Shown: positions 1-14,225, counted from the stretch's first letter. The stretch is DNA of 64,000 bases from Quillaja saponaria (GCA_029379385.1 CM055618.1:11666134-11730133), one strand, 5' to 3'. Program-made: numbers and translations. The notes: generated by a model not told the origin, from the letters alone.

Positions 1-419
1 AGAAGCAAACATCATATTCATCTATACAATGACTAGATTTTATCCCATAAGTAAAATTACAAGAAGTTAAAAAGTCCATTTCAACTGGGCAAAAGCCAAC
101 TTCAAAAAAAAAATCCCTTTCGCCCTTGTAAAAAATTTCTAAAACCATAGACTTACTCATTTCTTTGCAATTATGGATAGTCTTGCAAATTAAGGGAGGA
201 AATGGAACGCAGTAAAAATGCCCCAGTTTTCTTGATAATTCTTTAAAAATAAAGTAATTTTCACTCAAATCATTCCTGTTTTGACTTCTAGAAAGCATGG
301 CCAGCACAAAAATCCACTTCGTATCCCAATCCATATAGAAATACATGCTAGCAAGAAAACCGTCGGATCTCAAAATATTTATCAACAAACAACACAAATC
401 AAAGTTTGGTGAGGCAAAC

Positions 420-2808
420 CTCAAACATGAGACTATATTTTCCATCCTTATTCCGCATCCTTAAATATGATTGGCAAGATTCTGGATCTTCACCAGGTGG
501 CAGAAGATATATATCATAAGTCTCTTCTGTTGTTTCCTTATGATCTTCAGAGAAAACAGCTTTGATTTGATCCACCGTAACATTCCTTGCTGACTAGAAT
601 AAGTGGTAGCATTCAGTTATCATTTCTGGAAGCAAAGCCATAAGTTCTAGCATAAAATCAGGCAATAAGTGACATGAATGATGTTGATATGGAGAATAAC
701 CTTCAATATATAAGTAGGACTCTGGAATCCGGTAAACGGATTGAACTTGTTGATGATTTTGATATGTGCAGTTTGGAGATCAGGCTCAATAAATGCCTTG
801 TACATTGGATACACCTGCAGAAATAATAGTGCTTCAGGCTTCTTGGAAAACCAAAACTCTCTAAATTTAGATAAAAATGCCTCAGACAAAAAAAAAAAAA
901 AAAAAAAATTGTAAGGAAATGAAACCGTTTCAGATATTTGATAAATTATTTCTTCGGGTTCTTGACCAGCACGTTGTATGTCCCGCAGAACTCGTTTCAC
1001 AAGGTCAAAGTGAACTCCGCCGGTGACAGACACTCTTAGGTCCAGAAGAGGTCGCAGTCTTTCACTCAAAGCATAGATGCCCTCTATAATCACAATACGA
1101 GAGCTTGGGACTTCAACTGTCCTGTTACCAGAAAAAACTTCATATAAGAGTTTAAGCATACTAGGCTGAAGAGTTCACATCAAATAAAGCCAACAGTTAT
1201 CATAAATTGAACAATTTTCAAGAAATAAACATAGGAGAAAATCAAAATTGTAATATCCTCAAAAGAATAACAATATTGTATATGGAAATAATATAGCTCA
1301 ACATATTTGGATACAGAAAGTACACCCAATACTAGAAGGAAAATTTTCTTTTCTTATATGGTAAGTAATCATCAAAAGAACTTTTTATATTTATTCACCA
1401 AAAATGAATATGTAACGCTTTTTTGGCCTGTGGCAGAAACAGTTCAAATCTGACTATAAGAACTTTTACTGTGATATAATTTAAATGGAAAGGAGCTCAG
1501 ATCTGTGGGGACTTCTAAAATATGCATAGAAGTTGTTGTAAATTGTTGTTCTCTAACAATCCCCGAGATAAAATACTTTCAAAATCAAAGATAACTGCAG
1601 CTCTAGATGTGCCAAATCTATGCAAATATACTACATAGGCTAGGCATTCAACCTATATCCTGTGCGTGAGCTAGACTTGAAATCATAGATGGGAACCTGG
1701 ACCGCCTTCCCCTCCTTTAAATCGTGGACATTCTGGAGCAACGTGTCATAGTCTGTCAAGCGCGGATCTGCTCAAAGAGATGAACAAATGATTGGAAACA
1801 AACTGAGTAGCTTAACTTCAAACTTTTTAGATTACTTTACAGGAATCTCCAAAGAAGCAAGATGTTAAAATGATACCAAACATGTTATTTTATTGATCTG
1901 GTAAGATCTATGGCAGCACAGGTAAGTACACTTGCTCGGTCCATCCAATAAAAAGCACACAAATTATTTACTCAAGTGTGAGCGGACATCCTGCGACACC
2001 TCATAAAGCTTCAACACACTCAAGATGGTACATCCAGCTCAGGTATCAGCCAATGTGCTGGCTCTCATTTGTATATGATAAGTTATGACATCCTAATAAA
2101 AGATGTGATATTGCCTGATGGGTTTGGGGCCAATAATACATTGCTGAAAATTTTATATAAAAAGTGAATGGAGACTTTTACAAAGACATATTCATATAGC
2201 AGATGTCCAGTATTGTCACTACTTACTAATAAGCAGCAGACAAAGATGCCAAATGGGATGTAATGCTTCAACCAAGGCATTGAATGTAAAATGTATTGAA
2301 AGAAATATTCCCCATAAAGAATGGAATATGATGCTTCAATCAAGGAGTTCCTTTTAAGTCTTGAGAATTATTGGTAATATGAAATTATACAAGACCCTGA
2401 CATCATGGTTACCTCTGAATTATTGGTAAAAAGATGATAGAGTTTCACATAAGAAAAGAAGTATCAGTTACCATCAAAGTTTCCATCAACAATTCGACTG
2501 GAATCATTGTAGTTGTCCATTGAAATGACTGCGATGCTGGGCATGAAGTTGAGTATCTTTTCTGTAAATACAGTTTTTCCAGCCCCTGAAGGACCTGCTA
2601 ATCCTACCAAAATTATTCCCTCATTATTTTGTGCCAAAAATTGGCACGCCCGAATTACTATAAAGAAACCCTTCTCAAATGACAAACGATCTTGTATAGG
2701 AGCAATCTCATATCGGCCAGAGTCTTTTCTTTTCACCAAATGAACTTGATCTTTTAGGAGACCGGCCCTTTTCTGATGTGCACCAGCACCAGAAGTATCT
2801 TGAGCCAT
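420..2808 (-). CDS. TTM2: TTM1/TTM2-like uridine kinase-CYTH protein (5' five coding exons, partial)
   Basis: Coding exons on the minus strand, in transcription order: 2472-2808, 1653-1767, 926-1121, 701-814 and 420-593. All have GT-AG borders and keep one open frame of 312 codons. The gene continues past the left edge. The start is the ATG at 2806-2808 (MAQDTSG). A P-loop, GLAGPSGAGKT, lies near residues 69-79, followed by a uridine kinase/phosphoribulokinase-like fold (MDNYND, SSRIVIIEGIYAL). The last exon (DQIKAVFSEDHKETTEETYD, then LLPPGEDPESCQSYLRMRN) begins the CYTH/triphosphate tunnel domain. Plant proteins of this kind act as pyrophosphatases; the Arabidopsis pair is linked to leaf senescence (TTM1) and negative control of immunity (TTM2). 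The family is certain. The choice of TTM2 over TTM1 rests only on remembered synteny. The frame is intact, unlike several neighbours. Confidence 0.9.
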
Positions 2809-4620
2809 TGAAGAAAACCTGGCTTCCTCTAATGAAAAGAAACAAAATAAATACCAAGATATGTTAATCAAAGAGAAACAAACAAAGTGATACAGATAAC
2901 AGTTCATGTGATTGCAAAATCAAAAAGGTCTAAGTGCATATCAGAAACAACAACTCTTTAATCAAAACAACAAAATGGAATGTTCTGTTAAAGCTTCTTT
3001 CTACATCCAACCGAAGAAAGATCTTAACTCTTGCACTTCCATAGTTACCAAAGAAGACTCAAGTCACAGAAACAAAAACTGAATCCATCTTTCAAGCCCA
3101 ATATCATAAGAAATTAGAATGTAATTCTCTAGGCTGAGCAAACTGAAATAGAACTTGCGATTACTTTAAGTGACCAAAAAGAATGTGCTGGGAAAAAATG
3201 GACTAGAATAGTTAAATACTTAAATCATCGAGATATTCACTAAGTTCACCCTTAACAGGTTACGTGTAAAGAGGATGCTCATTGTTCCGAAAAACAACAG
3301 ATACATGAATTGAACATTTTGACCCATATTCCTCGGTGTATAAAGGGAGAAGTTATAAACTCATTAGTAATGAAATATTATAGAAAACTATAGTTCTAGG
3401 TTCATTCTGTCATACCATGAAACAAACTGGATAATACAGGTAAAACTCAAAATGTTTAGCATGAGAAACACATATCAGAAAATTTTCACAATGTCAATCA
3501 GTGAAAATCATGCTAGCCTGATCTCATATTATAGCGAATAAACATGACAATTGACAGACTGGGCATGATAATAAATTATAAATAACAATGTATTACAATT
3601 TACTTTTCACTGAAGATCCCACACTTCATTCATTTTGAGGGTAAATCAGATATTTTATATGGGAAAAGTTGCAATAAAAGCAGTAGACTCCCATGAACAA
3701 CAAAAGCTATCGCTTCCACTTTTGTCAGCAGATACTTTTTTACAAAGACATTAAACTCAATATGAAGTGTCTGATCATTATAATTCAAACATCCCCAAAA
3801 CAACCCCTTTTACACACTCACCGTAAAACAACCAATGCAACATTCATTCATTCATCCAAAAATGGCCACCATTGGCAAAGCAAGAGAATGATCACCAAGA
3901 TAATATTTTAACACAAAAACAACTCACCCATAAATGAAATTCAACACATAAAATTGACTTAACAAAGAAAAGGCCCAGAAAAAGCCATTTAGCAGCTTTG
4001 TTAAAACTGTCTGTCTGGATCTAACGCCATGTGCCATCGCAACCGACTTTAACAAAATAAGAATAAAATTAGATTATAATAAATAATTACCCATATAAAA
4101 TGATAACCAAAATAACAATACTCAGAAGAAAACACGAATCAAAATCAATCCAATGTATATGCTTGTAATGATCAGAACACTCACCGAGTTACAGCAAGTT
4201 CTTCCGTACCAATGAGTTACAGTGAGTTCAGCAACAATAACCCGGAAGCCTGGCCATTATTTCAAGGTCGGTTCATCTATATATAATTTTCCCTCTGCAC
4301 CCTTTTACAAAGACGGTAAGATATGTGATTTTCTAGGAGTTTTTGGAAAGTGGGATTCTAGAGAATATGCAAACACTCTGGCGAGAAAATTGACAGAATA
4401 ACTAAGAAAAGAGAAAGCTCAGCATTTAATACTAATTTTCTTTTCCGCTTTACCTTTAAAATTCGCAACTTGCAGACCCCTCTATCTCTGTCTGTGTCCA
4501 TGTAACAAGGACTTCCGCGACCCAAGTACAATGTTGAAAGCCTGAAACAGCGAGGGCGGTTGATTAGAATCGTGAAATGTGTGCACCAATCTAACTGGAG
4601 TACTTGTACATAGTAGTGTT
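2809..4620 (-). other. 5' UTR intron(s) and promoter region of the TTM gene
   Basis: No coding ORF stands out. An acceptor-like AG lies just upstream of the TTM start codon, and a pyrimidine-rich stretch around 4440-4520 would suit a non-coding first exon, so much of this interval is probably 5' UTR intron. The exact exon limits cannot be set from sequence alone. Confidence 0.35.
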
Positions 4621-5003
4621 TCCCTCGTATTGAAATTTTATTTATCTAAAGTAATATTATATATATATTAAAAAAAAAAATTCTACTTCAACCCTTTCTT
4701 GTTAAAGTCAAGATATTTGCCAAAAATAAATGAAGATATTATTTTAGTTAGTTTTCCAACCAAAAAAAATAGATTATACACAAAGGTCAATTTTCTTGGT
4801 TCCTTATTAGAAAGCTTATGAATGTTTATTGGTGTTTTTAACCATTTAAAATAATATATATATAGAGAGAGAGAGAAAATTATGTACTACAATATGTTCA
4901 AGTATTTTTTTTTTTTTCATAAAATATATTATTTAAATTTTTAAATACTCAATTTATAATTTTGAGATAAAAAAGACAAGTGTGTAACATGTAACTAAGA
5001 TAA

Positions 5004-5131
5004 TGATTCTTGTGACCCTAAATGATACTTTGCACAAATCTTTAATAATGATACAACAGGAGTATATAGTGATTCTCGTGACCCTGAATGATGCGTTACA
5101 CGTATTTTTAATAATGATGCAACACGAGTAG
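5004..5131. repeat. Tandem duplication, 66-bp period
   Basis: Two copies (5004-5065 and 5070-5131) share TGATTCTYGTGACCCT, an AATGAT block, TTTAATAATGAT and a final CAACANGAGTA. Divergence of several bases shows the duplication is not recent. Confidence 0.7.
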
Positions 5132-5453
5132 AGCATGCATGTGATAAACTAGACAAACAACTATAGAAGGACATTACTGATAAATATATAAAATAACACA
5201 TTGTGCTAGCTCTTCACAATATAAAACATGATACATGTCAGTCGCAATTAGTATATCTTTTACTTTTTAATTATAAACAATCTATTTGTGATATAATATT
5301 TCTAGAGTTGTATTTCTGGGTATTTATTAATTTTAAGAGTGATAACTATTTCTTCATAATTTTTTTGTGGTTCATCGAAAACATATTTCTTCATAATTTC
5401 ATGCTAAGGTACTTTCTCTCATAAATATATTTAGAGTACCTGCTAAGTTATTA

Positions 5454-5582
5454 TTCTTTGGAAGAACTTTTGTTTTAATGTCATAATTGTTTGTATTGAT
5501 TAGTTATATAATTAATTGTTCTTTAGAAGAACTTTTTGTTTTAATGTCATAACTGGTTGTATTGATTACTTATATAATCAAT
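5454..5582. repeat. Tandem duplication, 65-bp period
   Basis: Two copies, starting at 5454 and 5519, share TTCTTTRGAAGAACTTTT, TTTTAATGTCATAA and TGTATTGATTA blocks. They differ at a few positions. The unit is non-coding. Confidence 0.75.
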
Positions 5583-6966
5583 GATTTATTATTTTTGAGA
5601 TGAATGTAATGTAAATAAGAAGATTTATTTCCTATTAACAAGTCTTTTAAACACTGCTAGAAAAATCCAACTTGTAATGAAGGAAAATATTGCTACATAT
5701 CCACTTATTATTGTTTGATGTTTACTTTCTACACATATAGTTTCCAGTACTTATCCATCTTAATTGGTTTGAGTTGTAATATTAATGAATTAGGGGAGTT
5801 TTCCACTAAACTAAAATTACTAACCTAGCTAGCATAAACTCAACTTCTATATTTTAGTTTCAATACCACTTATTAGAGCCTAAAGAGGAATTGAGAATAT
5901 GACTTGGAAAATAACATGTTTTTATTGTGACGATATGAATCCCTCTACATTATTTATTTATTATCAAGAGAGATGAGAGTGGGCAAATTGATAATTTAAA
6001 AAATCACAATTGTATACTTTCAAACTTCAAAAACAACAGATTATAAAATATGAACCGTAAGTGTGTAAAACAAATTTTGACATCTAAAAATATAAATTAA
6101 TTATTTCTTGTCTAAATTTAATCCATATATAAGTAATTGATAAGAAATACGTTCTAATATTGATTACTTCTTCAAGTGTAACATAATGGTTAACATGTTT
6201 ATTTGTCTCCATATAAGGAGAGAACATTGCCAATCTTGCTTGGAGAAGAACATGCATGTTTCACACTTTTGCATCCTTCAATTCATTGCCCCTCTCTCAC
6301 TTGCCTAAGGGGCTTAGTGCTTTTCCCCATTCTACAAGGGAATTATATATACCTAGATTAAAGTACCAAACAAAAGTCACAAAAGAAGTTGAACTAAGTT
6401 TGGTCCAAAATATAATCTTTCCCATAATTGAAACTTCATTTCTTTTACTCAACTAAAACAAGCAAGAAAATGACAAGGTGTTGAAGTAGGAAATAGGGCT
6501 GACCAAATGAAAGAACTGTATATATAGAAAATGACAAACCATTCCAAGATTGCCCAAATTGAACCAAGTTTGGTTTTTTCATTTACTTGTTGTTTTTGCC
6601 TTTGCTTGCTCCTCCAATTATTAGACATCTCCCTTACTACAAGTAAGGAATACAAAAAGGGCATATGATGGAGATAAAGGAAGAGTCTCAATCAAATATC
6701 AAATTTCTATCCCTTTCCTATGTAAATAATTCCCATCATTTTTTTTTTGGTCTTTCACTTGGCCAATTTGTAATAAATTCACACATTTATCTAAGTTCCT
6801 TTTGTTTGGGATGTATATGGTTGGTTTACTATATTATAGAGCCGCTATTGATGACTTTGAAAGAATCTAACTCTTAAGTTAGAGCATGAGAGCATACAAC
6901 TAGGAAAAATAAATAAATAAATAAAGTGCCTAATAAAGAACAAGAAGAAAAAAATGATACAATTAA

Positions 6967-7944
6967 GAACTAGTTTGGTACACAAATAATTTTTGCAGAA
7001 TTGAAATGGGAAAAGGAATGGGAATGGAATGCTAGTGGAATGGAATGATCATTCTATTCTATTATTTGATAGCGTCAGTAAGGAATAATTATTCTATTAT
7101 ATTTATTTATTTTTTATGTAGTTTGTAGATGTTAAATAATATAAAATTATGAAAAAATAATAAAAATATCACTAAGTAGATAAAATAATAAAAATGTAAC
7201 AAAATTTTTGACATATATATATATTTCTTCATTTTTTAATTATTTTTAAACAAAATTTATATTATATTATATTATTTATTATTTATTTTATTGTTAATTA
7301 TATTTATTTTTTATTTTTATTAATATTAATATTTTAGTTTAAAATTACTTAATTAATTTTTTTTATTTAACATTAATTATTTACTATGATATGGAGGATA
7401 TTTTTGTCATTTGACTAAAATAAATTAATTTATTATTATTTTATATAATTTTATATTATTTGATGTGATATGAAGGGTATTTTGTCATTTATCTAAATTA
7501 AATAATAAATATATTTTATTTATTTATGTATAATATAATGATTTTATTAATATTCAAATTTTTATTTTATGTGATATAATGGTTTTTTTTTTGTCATTTA
7601 ACTGAACTAAATTGATTCTATAAAAGTAGGAATCCTCAAACCCACCATAATAAATATATTTTATTTATTTATGTATAATATAATGATTTTATTAATATTC
7701 AACTTTTTATTTTATGTGATATAATAGTTTTTTTTTGTCATTTAACTGAACTAAATTGATTCTATAGAAGTAGGAATGAGCAATCCCACCCCCTAGGTGG
7801 GTTTGAGGATTCCTACTTCTATCAAATAAAATGGCTAACATAAAATGAGTATTCTAAGACTAAAAACGTATCAAACTAAAAAATGTTCATTACATGAAAT
7901 CATGCATGGAATGGAATGACCATTCATGTGTACCAAACTAGCCC
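6967..7944. mobile_element. Tourist-like (PIF/Harbinger) MITE, about 978 bp
   Basis: The left end reads CTAGTTTGGTACACA and the right end is its inverse complement, ending GTACCAAACTAGCCC. Both ends are flanked by the trinucleotide TAA (6964-6966 and 7945-7947), the TWA-type target duplication of PIF/Harbinger elements. A subterminal GGAATGGAATGAYCATTC motif occurs near both ends. The interior is AT-rich and non-coding, with a direct duplication of about 150 bp (from about 7500 and 7650) and a foldback around 7765-7825. No transposase is visible, so the element is non-autonomous. Confidence 0.75.
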
Positions 7945-7947
7945 TAA

Positions 7948-9743
7948 AGGAATTTTGAATCTTTACTCCTTTGAGTTGTGACATTTTAGTTCCTAAAATT
8001 CTTTTCAAATTTGTGAAAATCGGATTAATTTGTTAGCTCAATTAGAAATTGAAGCTTGTAGCTAATTTCAGGGCCTAGGTAGAGTAAATATGAAGATGAG
8101 CTTGATCTCACATTTGTATTTTTCGTTAAAATAAATAAAGACATGTTAAAATTCAAATTGAAAGAAGTTTTATATCTACGGTTTGAACAATAAGAACGAA
8201 ATTAGTATGAAAAATTAGTTAATAGAACAATTTCTTCTCCATATTACAACTTGTGTATATTATTTTCTAAAAAAAAAAAATTAGACCAACTACGAAAAAT
8301 TTAGATATATACTCTATAATTAGATAAATTTGAGTTGTCACATATTTAAGTGAATATATTCTATATTTTATGTATCTATTTCCTATCAAATGGAGCTAAT
8401 TATAATCCAAAATCCTATTTATTTTATAATTAAAATTGATAATTACTACTTATCTACTTATAATCTGTAAAATAACTGATTAAAAGTTGTGTCATTGTGT
8501 TTAATAAAATAATTGCTTAATTGATTATTTTCTATTAAAATTATCAAAAAGTTATTTGGGTTAAGTTTTGGGTGGTGAATTAAGGGTAATGGAGTGTTTT
8601 TTTTTTTTTTGGTGTGAAAATGATCATATGGTTAGTAAGTTTTTTATTATCTCAAATATGATTATAAACGAAAAAAAAAATAAAAAAAATCAAATCTTTG
8701 CTTTATATATTTTCTAATTATACTCATGAAATTTTTAAAAATTAGTCTCAATATAATTCAAAAAAATCTCTAATAAAATACTAAAATAATTAAAATATTG
8801 TATTATAATTAGATTTGACTGGTTATAATCAAATATAAACACATAAATTCATGGTTGAAATTTCACCTATGACAATGTACCCAAAAACTAATAATAAAAA
8901 GAAAGGTCACATATGACATGATCAATAAACGTTTTAATTATGGGTTTTGATTAAGGGTAGTAGTGTTATAGTGTAAGTGGGTACATTTTAGTTAATTTAT
9001 ACTCATATTCATATTGCTTAAATAAATTAATTAAATCAAAACTCACTATTGGATGGGAGGTGATAGAGTTGTATAGTTGGGGGTAATTGTGTTATAGTAT
9101 AATGTGCCAACTATAAGACTAATAAATGTAAACAATATCTTAGCGCTCTGTTTTAATGTTTCTTAATATTTATTTATTTTTGGTGAGTGATTAGATATAT
9201 TTAGATTAATTTATTCATTAAAAATTATATTTTTAATGAAATCAAATACAAACTTTACACAACTATAAAATTTTTATTTTTTGTCAAGTATATATCTCTA
9301 CATTCCAATTTCCAAATAATTGTCGGACAACCAAAAAATCAAATTTTATCTCAAATCATGAATACTCAAACTAAGCCACAAAGGCCCCATTACTAGATTG
9401 GGAACCACCACCAAGCCCAATTTTCGACAAAGATCCTAACACATTGCAAAAGAATGGATTCCCAAACTTCTAATGAATACTTGTTAAATTTATGCAATTT
9501 TTTCGGACAATGTAAATTTAATTATATATTATAATATGTAAAAATAAATAAATATATCTATTACACTATTATACAATAAGAAAATTGGTCTCCTCTTTTG
9601 TAATAGTATAAATAAGTTAAATATTTTTTTATTAATTTTAATTAATTAAAAACAATTGTTTCGTAATAAACATTCTCATTCACACACTAATTTTTTTTTT
9701 TTTCATTCTAAAATAAGATTAGAAAAAAATTTAATTACCACTT

Positions 9744-9790
<47 letters not shown>

Positions 9791-11160
9791 TCATTTAATA
9801 TGTGCAAGCATATACGTGCGTAAGTAACATGTGGCTAGTAGAACCTATTTATCTATTTATTTATTTATACAGTCAAATTATATTTATAATCTTTCACTTT
9901 CGACTAAATATAAATTTATTTATTTAAATTATTTAAAAAATATAAAACTTAATAATTACTCACTCTACCTCCTACTCACACACTAACTCATTTTTTTTCT
10001 TTTAAATAAAATTTAAAAGCTTAAAAATGATAATTTCATATTTAAAAAAATATATATCATTTGACATATCCATAAGAACATGTGACTTATGAACGTACAT
10101 GTGGCTTGTGTTCCACAATTCTATATGGAAGTAAGAATCTAGTGAAAATTTAGATTTCATGAAATTCCCTTTATAAACTTTTTTTTTTTTGGTTTAATAA
10201 TATCAGAAGTGCCAAAAACATTTAAATTTTTAATACATTACAATTATCTATTATTAATTAATGATTGTTTGTCTAATTCTTCTCAATTTTAATAGTTATA
10301 GAACTACAATACATTTTTAATTGTAATGAGTTCTAATTAATAGTATTTCAATTATTTTTTATTTACAAGTTTCAACTGTTTTATAATTATTTTCCTAATT
10401 TTTTTAAAGAATATATATGTTATAGATTTTATAGAGTTTCTCTTACTTTTTCCCTATTTTCTTTTTGGGTTTCATTGATTTTTCTTCTCTATCTCTGTTC
10501 TCTCTAGAATGCCATTAAATTAAATATATATTATTAGAAGATGCCTGTATTTTTTTTCATGTACCTAACAAAATAACAAATTACTTCCACACAACATTCA
10601 TGTCAAATTCATATGTAGGTCCCATTTAATGAACAGAGCTTCTTTCATGGCTTTTTGTTAGCAAGACAAAAAATATATAATTAGTTTTGGTTAGAGACCA
10701 AAAGTAATTCATCTTCCTCTTAGAATATTCTTAGCCGTCAATATAGAATCTAACTAATAGTATTAGGTGAGCTAATTCCTAAGATTCATACCTAGGATTC
10801 CTGAGAGGCTGATTTCATGTTAAAGAAATGGCTTCAAATATAATAGCCAAAAATAAAATGTCTAGCTAGCTAACTTTTGACGTTTTAGTCCTTTACTATT
10901 TGATACATACATGCCAGAACTCAGAAGCAGATCAAACACCAGGTTTTACATTTGTATGCCTTAGGTACACAGATGTGCAAGAATGCAATAGAACAAAAGG
11001 GTTTGATTTACCCACTTTGACTTACAACATGTTTTGCTATTTTGATACACAGTAGAAAGATTGGTTTAGATTTTCCCAAAATATAATGAAAGTGAAGTAA
11101 TACTTTGGAGCATATGGATATTTGTCAAACAGACATGAAATGGTAATTATTGAAGTTGTC
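7948..11160. other. AT-rich intergenic DNA, no gene seen
   Basis: About 3.2 kb of very AT-rich sequence with poly-A/T runs and an AT microsatellite near 9750. No ORF with a recognisable domain. The last few hundred bases probably hold the 3' UTR and downstream region of the minus-strand peroxidase. Confidence 0.6.
9749..9786. repeat. (AT)n microsatellite
   Basis: An uninterrupted AT dinucleotide run of about 36-38 bases in intergenic DNA. Confidence 0.95.
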
Positions 11161-11165
11161 ACTTC

Positions 11166-12805
11166 TCAGGTGTTCACAAATCTGCAGTTCTTCCTAACTT
11201 CTCCAGTAATAAAGCTGTCTGGATTTGTAATATTTCCCATTTTCACCATCGAATCCGAAAACTGCTGGAAGAAAGCTAGAGAATCTGTTGCATACTTGTT
11301 CACAAGCCGTTTCGTTTCAATTCCAAACACACTAGAGTACAGTTCTTGATCTGAGTTTAGAAGTCCCTCCCCTCTCGATAATATCTGGTAGTATGAATTG
11401 TCAAACAGATTAGGTGTTACATTGTCCATTGCTGTTATGTTATTGTCTCCTCCCATCAATAGGTGGACAAACAGATTTCAGTTTGTTTAGATATGCTTCT
11501 GAGACTGGGTTCAGCCCTGAAGTTGCTTTAAAGTCCCCATAAATCCTTGACCGAAAATTCTCACAGCGCGCCATGCCGATTGTGTGAGCCCCTGCAGGGT
11601 TATACTTAAGGAAACTGTCATGGACATTGGACCAAATATATTATAAAGAAGTACAAAAATATTTTATACCAGATCATTGATCTTCTTGTTTTAACTTCAA
11701 TTGTAGAAGTTTTCATCTTACCAATTACTATTACTAGCTCAAGATTTTTCCATAATTTCAGCAACTAAATTTTGGGTGTCTCTATTAACAATGATCAGAA
11801 CAAAATAAAGCTACTGCTTTTGGAAGAGCTAGATATCTGTATGAAAGGACTCTGCCATTTAGATGAAAATACCTGAAAGAGCTACCATATCTGTGGCTGA
11901 TAGATCTTGATAAAGAAACTTGGAGATGATTGTGAGAAGGTCATCATCTGCAGTAGGAAGATTTGTATTAGCAAGTTCAAGACTTGCAGTAACAGAATCC
12001 TTTCTTCCTACAGGAACATCCCAATAAGGTCCACCAACCTGAAAAAATTTGCAAGTATACATAAATCCCACCAAGAAAAGTAGGACAGCATATGAGAAAA
12101 GCAATACTATGTTTCTTATTACCAGAATGACAGCATCTCTTGCTGCAATAGTGAGAATATCTGCACAAGACACAATTCCAGGACACTCTGATTCAATTAT
12201 GTTCTTGATTCTATCAACAAGCCTAAAGCCTTTCAGAGAGTTTATGTTGGGGGCTGCTTTCTTCTCTCCTTGAAGTGTGATTGTATCATCAAGCAAAATT
12301 GACCCATCACAACCCTGCAGCGCCCATTCGTTTTGTTATAAACAAGTTTACAATTTTCTATTATATCTTGATTTGGCTGGTATATACTATACAGTTAAAA
12401 AGAAAGCCAAACAAAGGGGTATGCATGTTTGGTTTAGAAAATAGTTTTAAAAATCTCCACCAAACAAGCCCCAACTTTGCCATGAAAATTATGCTACAAT
12501 GCATGTACTCTTGGCATAAAGCATAAAACTGAATCAATGCAAAAGAATGCTACATAGTAAAACATGAAGACCTGAACAAAGCAATCATGGAAGTGCAACC
12601 GAACTATCAAGGCAGCAACACGTGGATTAGAAAGCACAGCACATTCCATTTCCTTTCTAATAACATCAAAAACAGTGGGACAAGTTTTTGCATAGTAATC
12701 TAGTGTTAAAGGAGGGTCACTTGCATACAAGCTGGTTGTAACAAGGGATAAAATCATAACAACGACTTCAAGAATGAAGGATTTTGAATGAAAGGAAAAA
12801 ACCAT
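11166..12805 (-). CDS. PER11: Class III peroxidase, peroxidase 11-like, with a one-base frame break
   Basis: Four exons on the minus strand: 12572-12805, 12123-12314, 11873-12038 and 11166-11591, with canonical splice sites. This is the classic class III peroxidase layout. The protein opens with a signal peptide (MVFSFHSKSF...), so it is secreted to the cell wall. Haem and catalytic motifs are present: [20 protein letters not shown] (distal His), SCADILTIAARDAV, and ALSGAHTIGMARCENFR (proximal His). It ends GEVRKNCRFVNT. The exons sum to 1018 bp, one base more than whole codons. In exon 4 the frame reading CPPIDG must jump by one base at about 11450 to continue as GGDNNITAMDNVTPNLFDN. Apart from that single base the gene looks fully functional (338 residues). 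This could be an assembly error or a young null allele. Family assignment is firm; PER11 orthology rests on sequence feel and synteny. Confidence 0.9.
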
Positions 12806-12870
12806 TGCCTTTGATTTAGCTTTTGCTTTTCTTTCTACAATTTTAGAGTGGGAGAGATGGGTTAGACTGC

Positions 12871-12880
12871 GATATATAAA
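12871..12880 (-). promoter_or_regulatory. TATA box of the peroxidase gene
   Basis: TTTATATATC on the minus strand, about 66-75 bp upstream of the peroxidase ATG. The spacing suits a short 5' leader. Confidence 0.55.
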
Positions 12881-12889
12881 GCAGAGTGC

Positions 12890-14225
12890 CTAGTCTTTGC
12901 ATGGCTGCTTGAGTATATTGAATGAACATTCTTGAGAGTCAAAGAAGATGCAACTAATATTAGCCAGGTTGGTGGGTACTCTAAGACCACAAGTAATAGA
13001 GTGTGCGTGAGAAACTTAAAAGAGACTGGGAGGACGAATTTATTGGAAAATTTTGGGATAACCACCAAACTAAAAAGCTAATTACCATCTAATATACGCT
13101 TTATGTTTAATTAACTTTTAAAGTTTGAAAAAGATTAACCTTAGAGTTGGTTTTCTGCTTGTATATAGAAATGATTTTTAATTATTTAATATTATAATAC
13201 TCCTGTCACATGTGAGAGGAGATCATTGATATATATATATATATATATATATTCTAACACTCATCGTGTGTTGAACTCTACATGTAATAGTGATATGATA
13301 TTATGATAAACTACTACATCAACTACAATATCCGATTGGCACTATGAACTGAATTTTGATATCTAATGTTAATGAACAGAGACATTTTTTAAACGGATCG
13401 TTCCATTGTTTGCATTATTGTATTAACAAACACTTTGTCATATATTTTTCTGTCATTAGCGAATAGGCATAGGCTTCATGCACGGATCGGATGGTCCAAA
13501 TTTGTAAGGATTAGTTTTAATTATGCTGCATTACATTATCTTAATATTGGTTTAAGCATAATGGCAAGAAAATTGAATGCCATTTCTCGTCATGAAAGCT
13601 AGCCTAAAGTGCTAGTACAACTCACAAGTTTCAATATAATGCCAAGTTTTGTTATCTTTTTCTTTACAACCAAGATTGCATTCAGATTTTCTCAATGCTT
13701 TTGTAGCTAATGAGGAAAAATCTACAATGAGTTGAGTCATAATCGTGAAGTGCAAGATTAAAATAACTTCTTTTTTCTTTTTCTTGCCATAGATATAGAA
13801 TAATAGTATAATACAACCAGACATTTAGTAATATTCTAATTCAAATTGACTTGGTAATATTGATAGCTGGATTTCTCCTTATTTTTGTGTTTCCTCTCTC
13901 TCCATCTGATTTATGGCCAGAAAATAGAATAAGTATATCATAGGCTAGAGAGAGTAGCAGAAGTTTGAGAACATGGTTTGCTTAGAAAATAGAAATTGTT
14001 GTGATTTTCCTAACTAATAAAGTTGTCTTCTTTATGATGATTTCTTTGCCAGCCAAAATAGGAATGGATTAGTAGAAAGAGGGAGGAAAAGTATTCCACG
14101 TTAAACTTTTATCACAGCCCGAAGAGGTTTCCGCAAAACTAGATATGTCTGGAGATTACACCACACCGAAATTTCCATGACTCACTCCCTCTATCAATCC
14201 TGTATTACACCAATAAAAGGAAGGG
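12890..14225. other. Intergenic, no gene seen
   Basis: Peroxidase upstream region followed by AT-rich DNA with a TA microsatellite (13229-13252). No supported coding sequence. Confidence 0.55.
13229..13252. repeat. (AT)n microsatellite
   Basis: AT dinucleotide run of about 24 bases. Confidence 0.9.

Larger units (their letters stand above)
4621..6966. other. AT-rich intergenic DNA with two short tandem duplications
   Basis: No supported gene. The stretch holds poly-A/T runs and two local duplications, listed separately. The remaining open frames are short, low-complexity and without recognisable domains. Confidence 0.6.

Noticed and set aside
5940..6880. Several ORFs of 66-80 codons
   Set aside because: Low-complexity or hydrophobic without signatures, in AT-rich DNA next to a MITE.
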